From Phytophthora colocasiae (taxonomy: Eukaryota > Oomycota > Peronosporomycetes > Peronosporales > Peronosporaceae), in contig JAGKQI010000033.1 in the NCBI GenBank assembly GCA_018806915.1, positions 434,001 to 498,000 on the forward strand: 64,000 nucleotides of DNA, in the 5' to 3' direction. How positions within the stretch are numbered: the stretch's first letter is position 1; each line of letters opens with the position of its first letter. A model generated the notes under the pieces. The model was not told where the DNA came from and did not search any database. It was given only the letters and a program-made list of their open reading frames with translations. Shown here piece after piece: positions 28,438-40,307 of the stretch. The position numbers and the translations under genes were made by a program.

Positions 28438-29532
28438 CTACATGAGTGCGACAATGACGGCAACCAGAAGCGTGGATACCATCGACATCCAAGGACCTTG
28501 ATCTCCGATACGAGGGCAAGCGCTGTTACTTCCAGAAGTAGAGCTAACTTCGCCGACGATATTGGCGGCACTACCAGTGCCAGATTGGCTAGAGGTAGAC
28601 TGGTAATTGCTGTTACCACTTCCAGTAGAGCTGTTGTCTCTGTTGGTTGAAGTGCTCCCACTTCGAAGCGAGCTGCTGGTCGAGGCGGCTGATGTTGAAC
28701 TCCCTGACACTGCACTCGTATCGGAATTCGTAGAGTGAGAGTCTTGCGACGATGAAGTTCCAGTGGTGGTAGAGTCGGAAGAAGATGCAGTTGAAGGAGT
28801 GACACTGCCATCCGGGTTTGACTGTGTGTTGGCCCCTGTTGTTGCTGAAGATGAGGTTGTCCCTGAAGTGGAGCTAGTTACCGATGCCCTAGAGCCTGTA
28901 GCGCTGTTTGTCGACGTTGCAAGTGGAATTGATGGCGCTGCTGTTGATTCCGAACTAGAAGGGACCCCAGACCCAGAAGTACCCGGAACAGCGGATGGAA
29001 TGATGGCCGAGCTAGTAGCTTCGGTAGCACTATCAACAGCTCCGTTTGCTACCGAAGACTCAGAGGGGGTAGCATTTGAGTCTGTTACTGGAGGGGTTTG
29101 CGTGGTAGTGGCTGAAGTGGTTGTTGCACTAGCAGTAGTGTCTGAAGGTCCAACGCCTGGGTTTGTCATATCACCAGGTGAAGTAGTTGCGTCTGTATTG
29201 GGGGATCCTGTGACCTGGATCACCGACGTAACTGGTGCATCAGTTTGCGTCGGTGCGTTGGTTGTAGTCACTGGGACATTCGTATTTGCCGACGTATTCG
29301 ACCTTAAGGTATTTTGAGAGGTTTCCGAGGGTGTCGTTGTTGGGGTATTGGTGGTCGAACTTCCTGCGATTACAGTGGATCCATTTGTGACAGCACCGTC
29401 GCAGTTGTCCAAGATGATCACTGTGTTGCCTTGTGCGTCTTCCGCGAAGTGGAATGTAGAGCATGTCGTCTGGACTGCATTACTTGATGCTGTGAAGAGT
29501 GCAGCAAGTACCAGTGATGCGATGATCTTCAT
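28438..29532 (-). CDS. mucin-like secreted protein with N-terminal cysteine pair (cluster gene 4)
   Basis: From ATG at 29532 the protein has 364 residues. A signal peptide (MKIIASLVLAALFTASSNA) is followed by a short ordered segment with two cysteines (QTTCSTFHFAEDAQGNTVII, then LDNCDG). About 280 residues of Ser/Thr come next without regular repeats, and the hydrophobic C-terminus is MSMVSTLLVAVIVALM. A further Cys (SACPRIG) precedes the tail. The ordered cysteine segment sets it apart from the other three cluster members. The frame upstream of 29532 (MRRSPLNHF...) lacks a signal sequence and was not used. Confidence 0.72.
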   Translation of the reverse strand: MKIIASLVLAALFTASSNAVQTTCSTFHFAEDAQGNTVIILDNCDGAVTNGSTVIAGSSTTNTPTTTPSETSQNTLRSNTSANTNVPVTTTNAPTQTDAPVTSVIQVTGSPNTDATTSPGDMTNPGVGPSDTTASATTTSATTTQTPPVTDSNATPSESSVANGAVDSATEATSSAIIPSAVPGTSGSGVPSSSESTAAPSIPLATSTNSATGSRASVTSSTSGTTSSSATTGANTQSNPDGSVTPSTASSSDSTTTGTSSSQDSHSTNSDTSAVSGSSTSAASTSSSLRSGSTSTNRDNSSTGSGNSNYQSTSSQSGTGSAANIVGEVSSTSGSNSACPRIGDQGPWMSMVSTLLVAVIVALM

Positions 29533-30033
29533 GGTGCTGGTGGTAAGGCTGTTGTAGTACACGAAGTGAATTTGAAAATGGTTCAGAGGAGAGCGCCGCA
29601 ATTTCTCACCGAGAAGATGTTATCTCGGGAGCAACTTTGGCTTTTCCTTGATGTCAGTCAGCGTAGGAAACGCTTTTAAGCAGATGTGTGGGCCAGCGGA
29701 AAGCAGTAACTAGTACTTCCAATCGATCACTGTGCTGGTAAATGCTCAAGTTGGGTTACTTAACATTACAGAATACCATTGCAGTCCATTACTGGACACC
29801 TCTCCGAAACTCGGTTTAGGAATCTATGGAGGGTAACCTGTTCATGAGTGGAGTCAAGATGAGATACCGAAGTTTGTCCGGTTAGTACGCTCGTGCCTTT
29901 AAGGACAGTACGAAGCTCGTACTACGAACATGTTCAGAGAATTCATGAAGCAACAACCACCAGCCGGTGATGGGCACCAGCAAGTTCGCTTAGCATATTT
30001 GAAAGGCTACCCTGATGCCTACATTTACCAGCC
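29533..30033. other. intergenic, no gene seen
   Basis: Promoter side of cluster gene 4; CATTTTCAAATTCACTTCG just upstream of its start resembles an oomycete initiator. Nothing else is recognisable up to the LTR element. The CAGCC at 30029-30033 is the left target duplication. Confidence 0.5.
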
Positions 30034-30279
30034 TGTTGTTGCTGGAGCAACACCGTACTGCCGTTGCTGAGATTTGGCTCATCAACAGCACTACGACGCG
30101 ACTGCTGCGGTAAGTACGGACAGTTAAAGCACATGCAGGGAACATGGACAGTTAGACAAAGGACTGTTACTTAGCAGATCGTGGGCTCTTCAAGGACATA
30201 GGAAACAAGAGCAGGTAGTGAAAGTTGAGGAACTGCTTGGCCCATATCACTTCTACATTTCCATCAGGAAGCAACAACA
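30034..30279 (+). repeat. left LTR
   Basis: Begins TGTTGTTGCTGGAGCAACAC and ends GGAAGCAACAACA. It matches 35638-35885 over its whole length with scattered substitutions and small indels. Confidence 0.88.
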
Positions 30280-32859
30280 AAGAATTCTTTGGCGCTGGTT
30301 TGCTACCAGCATGGAAAGGATCTGGCGACGCAATGATGCCGGTCTCCACAGGCGAGATGCCCATTGCCGTCTACCCTCCCACTTCCGCCGTTCTCTGACC
30401 GTGACCTGCCGACTGACGGAGAGAAATCACGACGCGAACGGCAGTACTACAAGGTAGTGAGACGAGGCGTCAGGTGGAAGCTCCCTGGCCCATCGTTTCT
30501 GCGGCAGCGCACCGGCGGAATGCTGAGCAAATCGGTCAGGTGCGGTTGCAGCAAGATCGACTTGCAGCACAAACATCGGAATACCTGCAAGCACAACACG
30601 AACGACAAATCTCGCTAGTTGAGCAGAAGATAAGAGATGCGACGTCAAATGGACGAACATCGCAAATATTTAAGAAGAGGAACAGTACAAGATATTGAAG
30701 GCGGCGGAACAAGCTGTTGGGCTCCAAGGACAGAACTGGAAAGCTTATCCGAAGCGGTACAACCTCATTTGCAGGCCCGATGGGGAGCCTTCACTCAGGT
30801 GCAGCACCGGCAGCAAGTGATCAGTCACCCGATGTATCTACCGTCACTGTGGCGGCAGGTACGAACTGCCTGTGCCTCGATTTACAGAGGCAGCTCTAGA
30901 AAGAAAAGCGGGAGTTTATGGATAGCTACGCTATTTATTCGAGACGCATCAAGGACCTTAAATCAAGGGTCTCAAGCCAAATTCTTTGTGATGCCACTCA
31001 GTGCTTGTATTGAACAAGGCACGATGGCAATGAATTTGGTGCAGTTTTGAAAGCTATTCAAGACGAGAGGACGTTACTGAGACTGAGTGGAGGGACCATT
31101 TTTTATCTGCACGCGTCACCCTGATAACACCGCGTACAAAACTCTGGATCGTGAAGTAAGTCTCTGTGTTGACACAGGTGGAATTACAGTTATGACGCGG
31201 AGTCACGCATTTCGTCTCGCATGGCCGAGTTCTTCTGACATCATAGATAGACTGAACATGGGAAGACGTTGTGCGCACCTGTGAGCCAAAGAAGTCGTTG
31301 GCTATTTGGTGGACGCGTTGCGTCCACCACTTCGATTAAGGCTGCTGTGAGGATCAACTGAGCCGACAAATTCACAAAACTACATTGAAGTCGAACCTTG
31401 CGTCATTTTGAAATGGCTTTCGAGGTGAATTGGAAGATTTCATGCGGTTTGAAGCTCATATATCGTCTCATCAACCAGCGAAAGGAAATGGCAAGCCAAC
31501 ACAACAGCAAGACCAGGCTATAAACGCAATACAGGGGACCGCAAGGTGATGCTTAAAAACCAATATGGCTTCTGAGCAGCAGAATAAGAGCATCAATGAA
31601 AGCCGAAGTCGAAAAATTACACTGGAGATCGAGCCTCCGAAAAAAGTGCTTCAAGATGCAGTGACCAAACTCTTAGCGTCTTTCAGTGCCTGATGTTAGT
31701 GGTGCAGGACCAGCAGAAGCAAAGACGATTTATGAATCAACTACTGGTAAAAGGTTCTGAAACCTGTTTTCGCTCTGTATAAAACCGAAGGATGCCGCGT
31801 CAAGGGCCGTCAACAACGATTCCGTGTGCTGTCAGCTGGACATTGGAAACAGAAATTACCCCTGACAGGTGCAGCAGACGTGTCAATGGTGACTAACAAA
31901 TCTGCTGAAACAGCTAACAGCAAAGGGTGCCTGGATTAAAACACCAAGAAATAGTGGGAAAAGCTGAGGTCACAGGAGTTGGAGAAAACCTGCACGGAGT
32001 CAAGGAATAAAGTCAGCTCGATCTAGAAGTTTTCCCTGACTCCGGAGTGGGCCTTTAGTGCTTCACAATGTGATCTGTTAAGGTAACAGAGTCAAAGCTA
32101 CCGCCCGGTGTCAGTGATTTATTGCTGTCTCGTTGGATTATGGAGCGTCTAGGGATATAGCCCGGAAAACTACTTGCTGCAGCACAACAAGTTCGCACTG
32201 AATGGGATATGAGTGACGTAGATGACGGTCCGACCGGTGGCATCGCAACGTCTCGCCTATTCAGGTGGCAGGTCAGTTTTATACCAATGACCACTGAAGA
32301 AGAGCGTGTACGCTAGAAGAGACGAGGATTTTCGAGCTTAGTTTTCTCTGACTTTGACTACGAAGGATTGATGTCGAACGTGAGAAATAAGAACAATTCT
32401 TCTGGATGAAAGTGGATGAAGCTCGGAGCCGAGGTGCGACGGCGGAGATTTGCGAGGAGTTGGAGAATATACTGATGAAATTCATAGACGTATTTGCGTA
32501 TCGTCATCGGCCGTGATCCACCGGTGGACATGCCACCAATGGAAGCGACACTGAAGCCGGGGGCAGTACCCGGTTCGGTGCAAGCTCGCCGATACTCCCC
32601 GTACCTGAAACGCATTTTTAAAGAAGTATACGCGTAAGCTCTGATCAATGCCGGTCTGTGCTATCCGCAATCCTCACCAGTAAGTGGTGCTCACCGCCAC
32701 ACGTTGTGAACAAACCTGAAGTTGGAGCATCGCGCGACAGTCGATGTCCGTGGCCCGGATGTTCATGCCTGAAATGTGGAAGTCGGTTGTTTGGCAATGC
32801 CTATACTAGAGGCTGTCTGAGCGAATCCCATCGCGGATCATCACGCTATTTCTCGTTGG

Positions 32860-33120
32860 ATTTTTCAAAGGATTTTGGCGGTTTGCAATGGCGGCTCTTT
32901 ATGCGCGAGATTTATTCAATTCTGACAGAAGAAGGGGTCATTACGCCCACAAGAGTGCTGATGGGAGGAACAAACAGCGTGGCATGCAAGGTACAGTCGA
33001 CTGTCCAGCAAATGTTTGATGAGTTATTCAACAACGGATTAATGATTTGGATTGATGACTTGTTAGAGGTTACACGGATAGTGATGGAGGATTACTTGGA
33101 GCTGCTTACAAGGTGCTGGC
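32860..33120 (+). pseudogene. Gypsy reverse transcriptase relic
   Basis: The frame from about 32870 to 33120 reads GVITPTRVLMGGTNSVACKV and FNNGLMIWIDDLLEV. These correspond to the RT palm, with the catalytic Y-x-DD box decayed to WIDD. Frames before and after are broken by stops. Confidence 0.7.
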
Positions 33121-34049
33121 TGTTGTCAAACTAAGGACTCAAACTGAACTCCGAAAAAATGCAACTTCTATCTCCGAGAAGCGCTGGTGTAGTCGAGTAG
33201 TGTCGAACGTGGTGTTCGTCACGATCAGCCCGGATCAGCATCTTTTCGAACCTACCTCCCCCAACGACGGGACAGAGACTGCAGCAATTTTGTTTGTGCT
33301 CTGAACTGGATGCGATCCTCGCTTCCTGCGTTCAACAAATTAATTAGTCCACTGGTGAAACCATGGAGAGGGGTCTACGAAACGCAGGTGGCGAGAAAGA
33401 AAACCTTAAGTGAACGAAACTGATTAAACTAAGTGATGTTGGATGGGGTGAGAACAGGTTACATGTTTGGAGCATTGCAAACAGGCATTACAGAATGCAC
33501 TTCAACTAGCCCACCCCCGACCCTGAGAAGCTTCTCTCGGTTTTCACTGACGCTAGTGATGAACATTGAGGGCAGCAATCACTCAGATACCCAGAGACCA
33601 AAGCTGTCCGACCTCTTGGTGAGCAAGAACATCAACCTTTGATGATGTTGAGCGGTTCATTCTCAGGAGCGGCGAAGCGGTGGGCCATTGTTGAAGAAAG
33701 AGGCCTACGCAATTGTTGAAACGTGTCGACGAGCAGATTTTCTCCTGCGTAACAGGATGGCTTTACTTTGATTCACTGATCACCCGGAACCTGCGGTTCA
33801 TCTTTGATCTCACAGTGTTTCAACTCCCGGTACCCAAGTATACGGCGGACAAACTCCATCGTTGGTCACTTTGCTCGCATGGAGTTATAAGTATGGGATT
33901 TGACACCTGCTGGCGGCGACAACGTATGGGCGGATCTGCTATCGCGTTGGGGGTCGTCATTTCCAGGCTGTTTATGCAATTCGCCAAGATTCAATGCCAC
34001 TATCCCCACAATTGGAAGACAACTTTGTCTGGCCACGCCATGAAAGAGC

Positions 34050-35540
34050 ATCTTGGAAGTACAAAATGGTAATGCTACGCCACCTAAAGACGTCACGCGG
34101 TCTACTGAGGACTTGATGTTGCGAGACAAAGAGACGGTCCGTATCTGGATTCGGATAGGCTACCTGGTATACAAATGCGAATTTATGTGTAGGAAGGTGA
34201 GGCATTTCGGTATCGCTGGTCATCGCGGCATGAAGGTAACCCTGCAGAAAATTAAAGAGAAGTTTGCCGGGCGTGGACAAATATGGCGCAGTGATGTGGA
34301 ATTTTGTTCAACGCTGCCTGTTACACTGCGCTAGCACTCTTGGTGGACCTCCACAGCCACGACCACTGGGTGAGGCGATGACGCCGAGAAACCAAACGAG
34401 TTAATCCACTGGGATTACCTTTTCATGGAAAAAGTGACACGAACCTGGAGTACGTATTGGTGATTAAGGACGACGCGTCAAAGTTTGTGTGTGGCTAATA
34501 CCGAGTATGGCGCGCAGACGCAGACTACCTTTGCAGCTTTGCTCGATTGGTTCCTTCATTTGGCGTGTGTCGTTCCTGGGTCAGTGACCAGGAACGCATT
34601 TTAAGAATGCTGTGATCCGCTTATAGCCTGCAGCATACCTAGGAGCGCACCACCGCTTCACGACTGCCAGGTGCCCTTGGGCAATCGGTACCGTGGAAGT
34701 CGTGATGCGTTGGGAAACTTTGAGGTGCTGCGCGCACTTCTTTCATTCGAGTGGCGACTACAACCTCCTGAATGGCCTAGAGTTATTAAATCGTTCAGTT
34801 GGTGGTTAAACAACGCACCATCACCTTTCGCTTCGGCGGTGTCGCCCCTGTGACAGCAATGACCGGGCTTCCTGCAATAGCCCAGGCCCCAGTGACCATC
34901 TTGCGATTCCATGGCCTGTTGAAGTATGGCTACGCTTTCAGATATACAAACTGCACAACGTGCCAATGTTGTGAGACTACAACAAGCGTTAGAAATGATG
35001 CTGAACAAACTGTGCGGCAACGATCAATTCGGCTGTACGTGCGGCCGAACAGAAAAGGACCACGACAAGAAGCAAAGGTACTAAGGATAAGCTCCAGTTT
35101 GACATTGGTGATTTCGTCCTGTATGCCGATGTGTGGAACCATACTCGCAGCAAGCTGCAAGTGAACTGGTGCAGGCCAGCTCAAGTGGTGGCGACTGTGT
35201 CAAATTGGATTTTGAAATTCGTAATCTAGTAACCGGACAACAGAGTAGAAGTGCACGCTAGCGACTCAAAATTCTACTCGGACAGCTCACTCTCGATGTC
35301 AGTGAGGATTTGCTGCTTTCACATTGCCCACAACAGCGAAGGTCACGTTGTGGACTCACTGTTAGCGGCTCGATACAACCGTATGTGGAAAAAGACACGA
35401 ACTCAAAGGTTCACTGGCGTGGACTGGATTCTATCGAGATTCCTGGGAGCCAACAGCGACGCTGATGCAGGATGTTCCAGCGGCAGTGAAACGATTTGTT
35501 CGTGCAATTCAAACCTTGTGGCGGTAAAGCCTGCGTAAAG
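34050..35540 (+). pseudogene. Gypsy integrase and chromodomain relics
   Basis: Around 34190-34270 FGIAGHRGMKVTLQKIKEKF is the integrase zinc-binding region (HHCC type). Around 34840-34900 VTAMTGLPAIAQAP matches a post-integrase linker. At 35160-35230 NWCRPAQVVATVSNWILKF, and near 35400-35500 the reading frame of a chromodomain-like end, are still traceable. All are split by frameshifts and stops. Confidence 0.6.
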
Positions 35541-35637
35541 CACTACAACTCGACTAGAGTTTTGACTTTATGACGCCAACTTCAACGCTAAATGATAGCG
35601 TTTGCATCTATATTGAAGACGTGGTCTTTGGGGGAAG

Positions 35638-35885
35638 TATTGTTGCTGGAGCAACACCGTACTGCCGTTGCTGAGATTTGGCTCATCAACAGCACTGACG
35701 CGCACCGACTGCTGCGGTAAGTACGGACGGTTAAAGCACATGCAGGGAACATGGACAGTTAGACAAAGGACTGTTACTTAGCAGATCGTGGGCTCTTCAA
35801 GGACATAGGAAACAAGAGCAGGTAGTGAAAGTTGAGGAACTGCTTAATACATATCACTTCTACATTTCCATCGGAAGCAACAACA
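35638..35885 (+). repeat. right LTR
   Basis: Copy of the left LTR. It starts TATTGTTGCTGG (TG lost) after the purine tract and ends AACAACA before the CAGCC target duplication. Confidence 0.88.
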
Positions 35886-35910
35886 CAGCCTTACCACAGA
35901 CTTGACTAAC

Positions 35911-36153
35911 TTACGTGGAGTTTGTTCGAGAAAGCCATCCATTCGGACGCCGAATTTCGATGGTGTCTTTCTCTTCTGATAATTCCCAGGACGTTTTTGC
36001 TGTTTTCCACGAGACAGAATGATTATGAGTTCCTTGCTCAATCCTAACGATCTTCTCGTACAGCACCGTACAGCAACGGCAAGTTGACTGCGGGGTTCGA
36101 GTTCTGCTGGCAACGTTGAAGTTCTTGCCTTCATGTCCTTTTTCGCATAACAA
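35911..36153 (-). pseudogene. FLYWCH/MULE-type zinc finger relic
   Basis: The minus-strand frame contains IVRIEQGTHNHSVS preceded by a degenerate Cys-rich stretch (STCRCCTVLYEK). This resembles the end of the FLYWCH finger found at the N-terminus of many oomycete MULE proteins. No transposase core follows. The LTR element inserted just downstream of it on this strand. Confidence 0.35.
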
Positions 36154-36330
36154 AAAGGATTATCGATCCTCTTTGGTCACATCCACGAAGCTCCAATATT
36201 CTCGAACGATTGCTTGCAACGACGAGAATGTGGTTGAAGTTAACAGCACTTGAAGGAAGACTGACAGTCTTTAGTGCCTTCTGCTCGGATCCAATTGAAT
36301 TGACGGGCGACTCGGGATGTATGTACCGAT

Positions 36331-36690
36331 CTACACGGCGTCCATACGTCCATTAGTCAAGACTGGGGTCGATCTTTTTTTCGACTCGAAACCTACGTCC
36401 TCATTACTCATACACCGAAGTCGACTAAACCCTTTCATTCTACCCGAAAAACCGAGTTCTCCTGTGAAAACCTTGTGTCTCACCTTACCTAAAGTGGCTG
36501 ACGCCATGACATTCCTGAGCGCGATGCATCCCACGACCAGCAAAGGCCCGCGGGGAACTTCAACCACCGCCATCTTTTCGTTGACGATTTGTAGATGTGT
36601 TAAACCTGCCTGCTCCTGTTGATGTATCACTGCACAGCATTCAGCCCGATCAACGAACTTCTGCACCACCGCAACAATGTCTTTCGATCG
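36331..36690 (-). CDS. hypothetical protein fragment
   Basis: The minus strand reads ERSKDIVAVVQKFVDRAECC, then EVPRGPLLVVGCIALRNVMA, before a good splice donor (TTTAG-GTAAGG, about 36491). The composition is that of a real folded domain, but no family was recognised and no start codon is evident: upstream lies a TA dinucleotide run at 36701-36710. Downstream of the donor the frame continues without a clear acceptor. It may be a gene remnant. Part of it (36651-36697) is duplicated at 41204-41250. Confidence 0.3.
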   Translation of the reverse strand, partial: RSKDIVAVVQKFVDRAECCAVIHQQEQAGLTHLQIVNEKMAVVEVPRGPLLVVGCIALRNVMASATLGKVRHKVFTGELGFSGRMKGFSRLRCMSNEDVGFESKKRSTPVLTNGRMDAV

Positions 36691-36699
36691 CTCTGGTGT

Positions 36700-37093
36700 A
36701 CATATATATATATCGCCTGCAACTACGTCTTGAGCTCTAGTGGGCCGACTGAGCCGGACGCAGACGCTTCAGAAGTAGCTATCTCACTATCTTCAGACTT
36801 CAGACGTCTTCGACTGTCAAAGGCATCCCGACGGTCCATACGCAGCACACTTGGTTGAAGCGGTACGAGATGAGCCTACTGACCTCCGATTTGTCAAATC
36901 TAAACGCTGATGTTCAACTGCGCTCACAAGCATCGTCATCGGTATGATGAATCCATTCTGCAAACCTCTGCTAAGGTTACTCGTACAGCTTGCTCTCGCT
37001 GGTCCCCAGTAAAAAGTCACACATGGACTCATTCTGACTTTTGCGTCTTAGTACCGAAGCAACCACCTCCTATCCTATCCCTTCACGTTCACC
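36700..37093. other. upstream region of the transporter, no gene seen
   Basis: Begins with a short TA repeat (36701-36711). No coding segment recognised; presumably the promoter of the transporter. Confidence 0.4.
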
Positions 37094-38646
37094 ATGACCG
37101 TGGCGATACCAATGAATCGACATACAATGGACACGGAACCCACTGAGGGCAGTCGCACCTACGCGATCATTGTCTGCGCGTTCGCATCGCTTGGTGGTTT
37201 CTTCTTCGGCTATGACCAGGGCGTGACGTCCGGAGTCCTTATCATGGACTCATTCCTGAACGACTACTGCGTCGGCTGGCATAACTTCACCTATGAAGAA
37301 TGCACTCGCTCCACCTCCGACCTCCCTGGAGCTTGGACGACCTTCACTGTCTGGTACAACATGGTGTACAACCTCGGTTGTCTCGTGGGTGCTCTCATCG
37401 GTGGCTACATCGCTGATAGATTTGGTCGTCGAGCTACAATCTTCTCTGCTGGTGTCCTGTTCTGCATTGGAACGACTTGGGTGTGCTTGAACCCCGCACA
37501 GGACCACACGCTCATGTACATTGCGCGTGTCGTTCAGGGTTTTGGCGTTGGCAATTCGTCATTCTCACTCCCGTTATTTGGATCTGAAATGGCTCCGAAA
37601 GAGCTTCGTGCACGTCTGTCGGGTTTGATGGTGTTCCCCGTTACGTTCGGTCAGTGGCTCGCTAACCTCGTTAACATCTTGGTGGAGAACGACGACAAAG
37701 GCTGGCGTATCAGTAACGCTGTGTCCATGATCCCGCCTGTTATTGTGCTTTGTGGCATCTTCTGCGTGCCTGAAAGTCCTCGTTGGACGTACCAGCAGAA
37801 GGGCAAAGAGAAGGCTGAAGCTGTTCTCAAACGCCTTCGCCAAACCGACAACGTCAACCATGAACTCGAAGCTATCGGTGACCAAATTGCCCAGGAGGAA
37901 TCTGAAGGTCTCGGCCTCAAGGAGCTCTGGGAACCTTCGATCCGCAAGCGCGTCTTTATCGCTATGGTCTTCCAGCTCGGACAACAAGCTACCGGTATCA
38001 ACCCCATCATGACTTATGGCTCACTTATTTTCAAGGATATCACTGGTGCCGGTATCTACGCTTCACTTCTATTAAGTGGTGTGAACTGTTTGAGTACTAT
38101 GCCTGGCTTGTTCATGCTGGACAAGTTTGGTCGTCGTCAAATGGCTTTGATCGGAGCTTGTGGGATGTTCCTTGGTCATGTCTTCGCTGCGATCCTCTTC
38201 ACGGCGATCTGCGATGGAAACGTCGATAACTCTGGCTGTCCTGAGGTTGGAGGCTGGTTCATTTGTATTGGTACAGCGTTCTTCGTCTTTCAGCTGCTGT
38301 TTCGAAGTGCGGGGTGCGCTGCACCTGGATCTGCTCGAAATCTTCCCGATCGAATGTAATGCGAGCGACTGCTGTGCAGTCGCTCTCAGTATGCTGAACC
38401 AGATTGTTGTTTTGCTTGGTGGCGCACTTAATCGGACGGAGACTCGTCTGTTCCACGCACCTGAACATCAACGGTGTCTTCTTCCTGTTCGCAGGACTCA
38501 GTGTGTGCTGTGGTGTGTTCGTGTACTACTTCTGCCCAGAGACCAAGGGACTTCTACTTGAAGATATTGAAGAACTCTTCCACTCACGTACCAGTGCCAA
38601 GTCACCTGCATACGTTGAAGCCAAATCCCCAGTCATCGTGGCGTAG
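37094..38646 (+). pseudogene. MFS hexose transporter, broken near the C-terminus
   Basis: The frame from 37094 gives 12-TM sugar-porter hallmarks: FASLGGFFFGYDQGVTSGVL (TM1), GGYIADRFGRRAT (loop 2-3), PESPRWTY (after TM6), LGQQATGINPIMTYGS (TM7) and DKFGRRQMA (loop 8-9). It would import hexoses across the plasma membrane. After FICIGTAFFVF (about 38290) the expected TM10-11 segment is replaced by sequence with several indels and stops until 38465. The normal frame then resumes as HLNINGVFFLFAGLSVCCGV and the sugar-porter end CPETKGLLLEDIEELF, stopping at 38646. Roughly 175 bp carry all the damage, with intact sequence on either side. It is most likely a recent pseudogene; an assembly error is possible. 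Confidence 0.8.
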
Positions 38647-39179
38647 GAATGTCAAAAGTCTCATGTACAGTTAAATGCACAGTTTGGCGCTATTTTGCGG
38701 TACTCATGGCAATCCAGGAGAATGAATACTTTTATGCAAAATGTCGGGTAGATAGCGCTACCTGTGATCAACGGCGTTGAGCGACACCTTGCAACGACGT
38801 ATACCCTCCCCGAAACGCAACGAGCGACTCTGAATACCTACCTTTCCAGGAATACGAAAACGCGTTATCTACGTTTATTCATCTGATCTGATAACAAGTA
38901 TACACATCTGAATACAATTCAAAATTTTAGTAAATCCTAATCTTTGATTTGACACCTCAATAATGGTGGGAGCAGGAATGGGCAGCTCAAGTCGAGGGCT
39001 TTAAGACCGAGAACGGCAAGCTGTTGGCAGAGCGATGCTGTACAGATGTACATGCACGTATATCAGTTGACAGATCAGCCTACTCAGTCACACCCAGTCA
39101 CAGTGGATCAGCCCTTGAACCCATTCCGAGTCATAATGATTGGCTGGTGTAAGTAAAACCGTACTGGGCGGAGGTAGGA

Positions 39180-40010
39180 GATGGAAGAAGAGAAGAGCGA
39201 AGTTCATGTCAGGAACATCATGTCGGATATGGACAGATCTATCCACAGATCAATGAAGATCCATCACTTTACCGCTGGTAACAATAATCCTGGACTTCCT
39301 CGACGATAATTTCCTGCACCGGTTACAAATTGTCGCCGACGCCCCAGTGAAGTTCTTAGAAACGCGCCGTATCATGCTACAACGAGAACTGCCGACCTAA
39401 CAGAGCGGGTCGGCACGCATGAAGTACAATCCTTCGCTCTTTCCATTTGATGAACGGCTGGCTGAGTCTTTTCCCTGGCGAGGCGATACCAGTGGTAAGT
39501 GTAGAGAATGATGTGGTGTGTGACGTTTAGGTACTTGCCACAGTACCTTGCGCGTATTTTCCACGAAAGCATTGACGAGTATCTGTCGTCGATCCAGATC
39601 GATGACGATGATCCTGGTTTCGCATTGGACTGGGAATTTACCAACGTCATTGCGTTCGTGGAAGTAGCAAACAACCAACCCGCTGTAAACGCACCTTGGT
39701 GGATGCGGACGCTACCGCCAAACATTACTGTCGAGACGTTCACATACGATCTCGTCTCGGAGCTTGCTCGGGTAGCAGGTGGACGCTGTGGTAGATTTAT
39801 GCTGGCACCGAATACCCCTACGCAGTTTTGCGCTGTTGGTATGATACTCATGGCAATCCAGGAGAATGAATACTTTTATGCAAAATGTCGGGTAGATAGC
39901 GCTACCTGTGATCAACGGCGTTGAGCGACACCTTGCAACGACGTATACCCTCCCCGAAACGCAACGAGCGACTCTGAATACCTACCTTTCCAAGGCCACG
40001 AGCAGGTCTA
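39180..40010 (+). pseudogene. gene X copy in the array, frameshifted
   Basis: Exon 1 (about 39205-39495) contains a stop (CCGACCTAACAGAGCGG) and indels. Exon 2 (about 39572 onward) reads SSIQIDDDDPGFALDWEF and NNQPAVNAPWWMRTLPPNIT, but an insertion (NEYFYAKCRVD instead of NAFMQNVGQI) shifts the frame near 39867-39880. Confidence 0.65.
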
Positions 40011-40307
40011 CGTTTATTCATCTGATCTGATAACAAGTACATCTGAATGCAATTCAAAATTTTAATCTAAATCCTAATTTGATTTGACACCTCAATAATG
40101 GTGGGAGCAGGAATGGGCAGCTCAAGTCGAGGGCTTTAAGACCGAGGGCAACAAGCTGTTGGCAGAGCGATGCTGTACAGATGTACACATGTGTCAGTTT
40201 GACAGATCGGCTACTCCAGTCACACTTCAAGTGGATCAACTTGAACCCATTCCGAGTCATAATGATTGGCTGGTGTAAGTAAAACCGTACTGGGCGGGAG
40301 GTAGGAG

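Larger units (their letters stand above)
30034..35885 (+). mobile_element. degenerate full-length Ty3/Gypsy LTR retrotransposon
   Basis: The element is 5.85 kb, bounded by about 246-248 bp LTRs and flanked by a perfect 5-bp target duplication, CAGCC (30029-30033 and 35886-35890). A GGGGGAAG polypurine tract precedes the right LTR. No reading frame is intact. Scraps of gag, RT, integrase and a chromodomain can be read in order on the plus strand. LTR differences, including a 5' terminal TG changed to TA in the right LTR, show an old insertion. Confidence 0.85.

Noticed and set aside
31000..31700. Possible short genes inside the degraded Gypsy element
   Set aside because: Frames are short, out of order with stops, and lie between LTRs; they are decayed gag/pol.
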